From contig NZ_CP047135.1 of assembly GCF_009832905.1 (NCBI RefSeq), positions 4,603,001 to 4,667,000 of the forward strand: a stretch of DNA of 64,000 nt. The letters are read 5' to 3'. Below are positions 62,103 to 64,000 of this stretch, piece after piece. Each line of letters opens with the position of its first letter. Position 1 is the first letter of the stretch. Made by a program: the position numbers and the translations under genes. The notes under the pieces are model-generated. The model had not been told where the DNA came from. It saw nothing but the letters and a program-made list of their open reading frames with translations, and ran no database searches. Source of the DNA: Stenotrophomonas sp. 364 (GTDB lineage Bacteria; Pseudomonadota; Gammaproteobacteria; Xanthomonadales; Xanthomonadaceae).

Positions 62103-64000
62103 ATGAACGGCGACAACGGAGCGTCGACCCAGGCCCCCCAGATGCGGGCGCTGTTGTTCACCGATCTGTGCGACTCGATGGTTCTGGTGGAGCGCATCGG
62201 TGACGCGGCGGCCGCTGAGCTTTTCCAGCATCACGACCGATTGGTGTTGGGGTTGCAGCAACTGTGGAACGGGCACCAGATTGACCGTTCTGACGGCCTG
62301 TTTCTGTTGTTTGATCGTGCGATCGACGCATTGGGGTTCGCGCTGGACTACCAGCGGGGCCTGCAGGCGATCGGCGAGCAGCGGGGGATCGTTCTGCGTG
62401 CCCGCGCCGGATTGCATGTTGGCGAGGTATTGACTTGGGAAAACAGCCCCGAGGCGATCAAGGCAGGCGCCAAGTCCGTGGAGGTGGAAGGCTTGGCCAA
62501 GCCCATGGCCGCGCGCCTGATGACCCTGGCCAGGCCCGGGCAGCTCCTGCTGTCGGCCGGCGCCGAGTCGTTGACCCACCGGGCCGCGGGCGAGCTGGGC
62601 GAACGGGGCACGCGCCTGGTGTGGAAATCGCATGGTCGCTGGCGATTCAAGGGCATACCGACCCGGCAGGAAGTGTTCGAGGTGGGCGAAATCGGATCGG
62701 CCCCGCTGCGAATGCCACGCGGAAACGCCAAGGCCCGCCGCGACATACCGCTCTGGCGCCAGCCGACGGCCCTTGCCGCGGAAGCAGCATTGGTGCTGGT
62801 GGTAGGCATCTGTGCCTGGATGCTGCTGCGCCCCGAACCGGCCATCGCCTTCGCCGAGCGGGACTGGGTCGTGGTGGGCAAGCTTGAGAATCTGAGCAAC
62901 AACGTGATGCTCGATGACGCGCTCGACCAGGCGTTCCGCATCAGCCTGGAGCAGTCGCGCTACGTCAACGTCGTCAGTGACGACCGCATCTCCCGCATTC
63001 TGGAGATGATGCGCAAGTCGCCTGAAACCGACCCATTGGACAGAAGCAATGCCACCACCGTCGCGGTGCGATCCGGTGCGCGGCTGGTGTTGCTGCCCGT
63101 GGTGGCGACCGTCGGGGGGCGCACCCGGTTCTCCGTGGAGGTGGTGGATCCACAGACACGACAGACGCTGGCCGTCCGGTCATCGCTGGCCAGGAAAGGC
63201 GCCGTCCTCAATGCGATCGATGACGTGTCGCGCCAGCTGCGTGATGATCTGGGCGAGGAAGCGGCCGTCATCGAACGCAACAGCCAACCCCTGCCCGAGG
63301 TCACCACCAGCAGCCTCGACGCGCTGCGCGCGTATGCACTGGGACAGCGCCGCTATGCGCGGGGCGACTACAAGGGCGCGCTGGCGTTTTACCAGCAGGC
63401 AACGCAGATCGACGATGCCTTCGCCCTGGCGTGGCTGGGACAGACCCGGGCGCATTTCTCCAGCGCCGACTTCGCCAGTGCGGCCAATGCCCTGGTGCAG
63501 GCGCAGCAGCGTTCCAGCCATCTTGCCAGCCGCGAGGAAATCTACGTCCGCAACTGGACGCTGCAGATCACCGACCCGGGCCGTGCCACCGACGGCTGGG
63601 TGCGCATGGCCGAGCTCTACCCGGACTACCTGCCGGCCACCTACAACGCCGCACTCAATCTGTTCGTGGAGAACCGGTTCAACGAAGCGCTTCCGCTGGC
63701 ACATCGCGTCAGTGAGAGTCACGTCGACCTGCCTGCCGTGGCCCTGGATCAGTACGGACGCATCCTGCTGGCATTGGGGCAATACGATGCAGCCGACGTT
63801 GCGGCAGGCAAGGCGGCCGCTACGGGCTGGGAGGGCGCACTTATGCGGCAGGCGACGGTGGCAGCCGCCAGGCGGGACTATCCGCGTGCGGCCGTTCTGC
63901 TGGACCGCGTCACCGCAGGCAACTTCCACGCCGATGTGTTCCGCACCTCCGTCGCATTGGACCAGGGCGACGCGGACTCGGCGATACGCCTGGCCCAGCG
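62103..64000 (+). CDS. class III nucleotidyl cyclase with TM helix and TPR region, cut by window edge
   Basis: At least 632 residues, open to the last base. Residues 10-195 are a class III cyclase: LLFTDLCDSMVLVERIGD has the first metal aspartate D21, DRSDGLFLLF the second (D64), and RARAGLHVGEV the strand after it. A TM helix lies at about 223-243. The region after it begins VVVGKLENLSNN and resembles the TolB-like/FlgO segment often fused to such cyclases, followed by TPR-type helices from about residue 400 (YALGQRRYARGDYKGALAFY). It should convert ATP to cAMP, or GTP to cGMP. The product and the C-terminal end are unknown. Adjacent to the CRP-GGDEF gene. Confidence 0.88.
   Translation, partial: MNGDNGASTQAPQMRALLFTDLCDSMVLVERIGDAAAAELFQHHDRLVLGLQQLWNGHQIDRSDGLFLLFDRAIDALGFALDYQRGLQAIGEQRGIVLRARAGLHVGEVLTWENSPEAIKAGAKSVEVEGLAKPMAARLMTLARPGQLLLSAGAESLTHRAAGELGERGTRLVWKSHGRWRFKGIPTRQEVFEVGEIGSAPLRMPRGNAKARRDIPLWRQPTALAAEAALVLVVGICAWMLLRPEPAIAFAERDWVVVGKLENLSNNVMLDDALDQAFRISLEQSRYVNVVSDDRISRILEMMRKSPETDPLDRSNATTVAVRSGARLVLLPVVATVGGRTRFSVEVVDPQTRQTLAVRSSLARKGAVLNAIDDVSRQLRDDLGEEAAVIERNSQPLPEVTTSSLDALRAYALGQRRYARGDYKGALAFYQQATQIDDAFALAWLGQTRAHFSSADFASAANALVQAQQRSSHLASREEIYVRNWTLQITDPGRATDGWVRMAELYPDYLPATYNAALNLFVENRFNEALPLAHRVSESHVDLPAVALDQYGRILLALGQYDAADVAAGKAAATGWEGALMRQATVAAARRDYPRAAVLLDRVTAGNFHADVFRTSVALDQGDADSAIRLAQ

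Overview
The window looks like a chromosomal segment of Stenotrophomonas or a close Xanthomonadaceae relative. Base composition is very GC-rich. Many intergenic spaces carry short GTAG-headed palindromes of the SMAG/REP type described in S. maltophilia. The ole olefin cluster, the ubiJ-ubiB pair and the aceB/aceA block also fit that group.

Bases 1 to about 4135 are an accessory region that is visibly less GC-rich. It starts inside a large minus-strand gene cut by the window edge (Mrr-like nuclease fused to a STAND-type P-loop NTPase, a defence-like architecture). It continues with an HNH-like protein, a small zinc-ribbon protein, a decayed fragment of an ETF-ubiquinone oxidoreductase gene and a small basic protein. 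It ends in a 50-nt sequence that matches the 3' half of a tRNA (CCT anticodon loop through CCA). I read that as an attachment-site remnant marking the right end of an integrated element whose left end is outside the window.

From about 4.6 kb onward the content is core-like. In order: small envelope proteins (lipoprotein, LprI-type), an EAL phosphodiesterase, a TetR-controlled RND efflux operon with a tandem operator (8.1-13.0 kb), a secreted esterase, a TonB receptor overlapping a Tat-type phospholipase C gene (14.1-18.6 kb), and a TPP-riboswitch-controlled TonB receptor plus PnuC/PnuT pair that is probably a thiamine uptake operon (18.7-21.6 kb). Then come a phosphotransferase, a glycine-zipper protein, an EvgS/EvgA-like two-component pair (23.4-27.7 kb), a lipoprotein cytochrome c, and ETF-QO divergent from glutaryl-CoA dehydrogenase (28.2-31.4 kb). 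TrmL, a secreted internal-repeat protein and an M16 protease follow.

The second half holds oleA, oleB, oleC and oleD (36.5-41.9 kb, interrupted by a transcription terminator and an antisense cysteine-cluster gene), ddlA, ubiJ-ubiB-methyltransferase, truC, arfB, an acyltransferase, an M3 lipoprotein peptidase, two tandem proteins resembling degenerate type II dehydroquinases, a signal peptidase I, an MFS exporter and two LysR regulators. It closes with the glyoxylate-shunt genes aceB and aceA separated by a five-copy 73-bp REP array, a CRP-like/GGDEF protein, and a class III cyclase-TPR protein cut by the right edge.

The most unusual structures are the tRNA-remnant island edge with its nuclease-NTPase gene, two adjacent long hairpins at 51.5-51.8 kb with unrelated stems but shared loops, REP heads that supply TAG stop codons, and the dehydroquinase-like pair.
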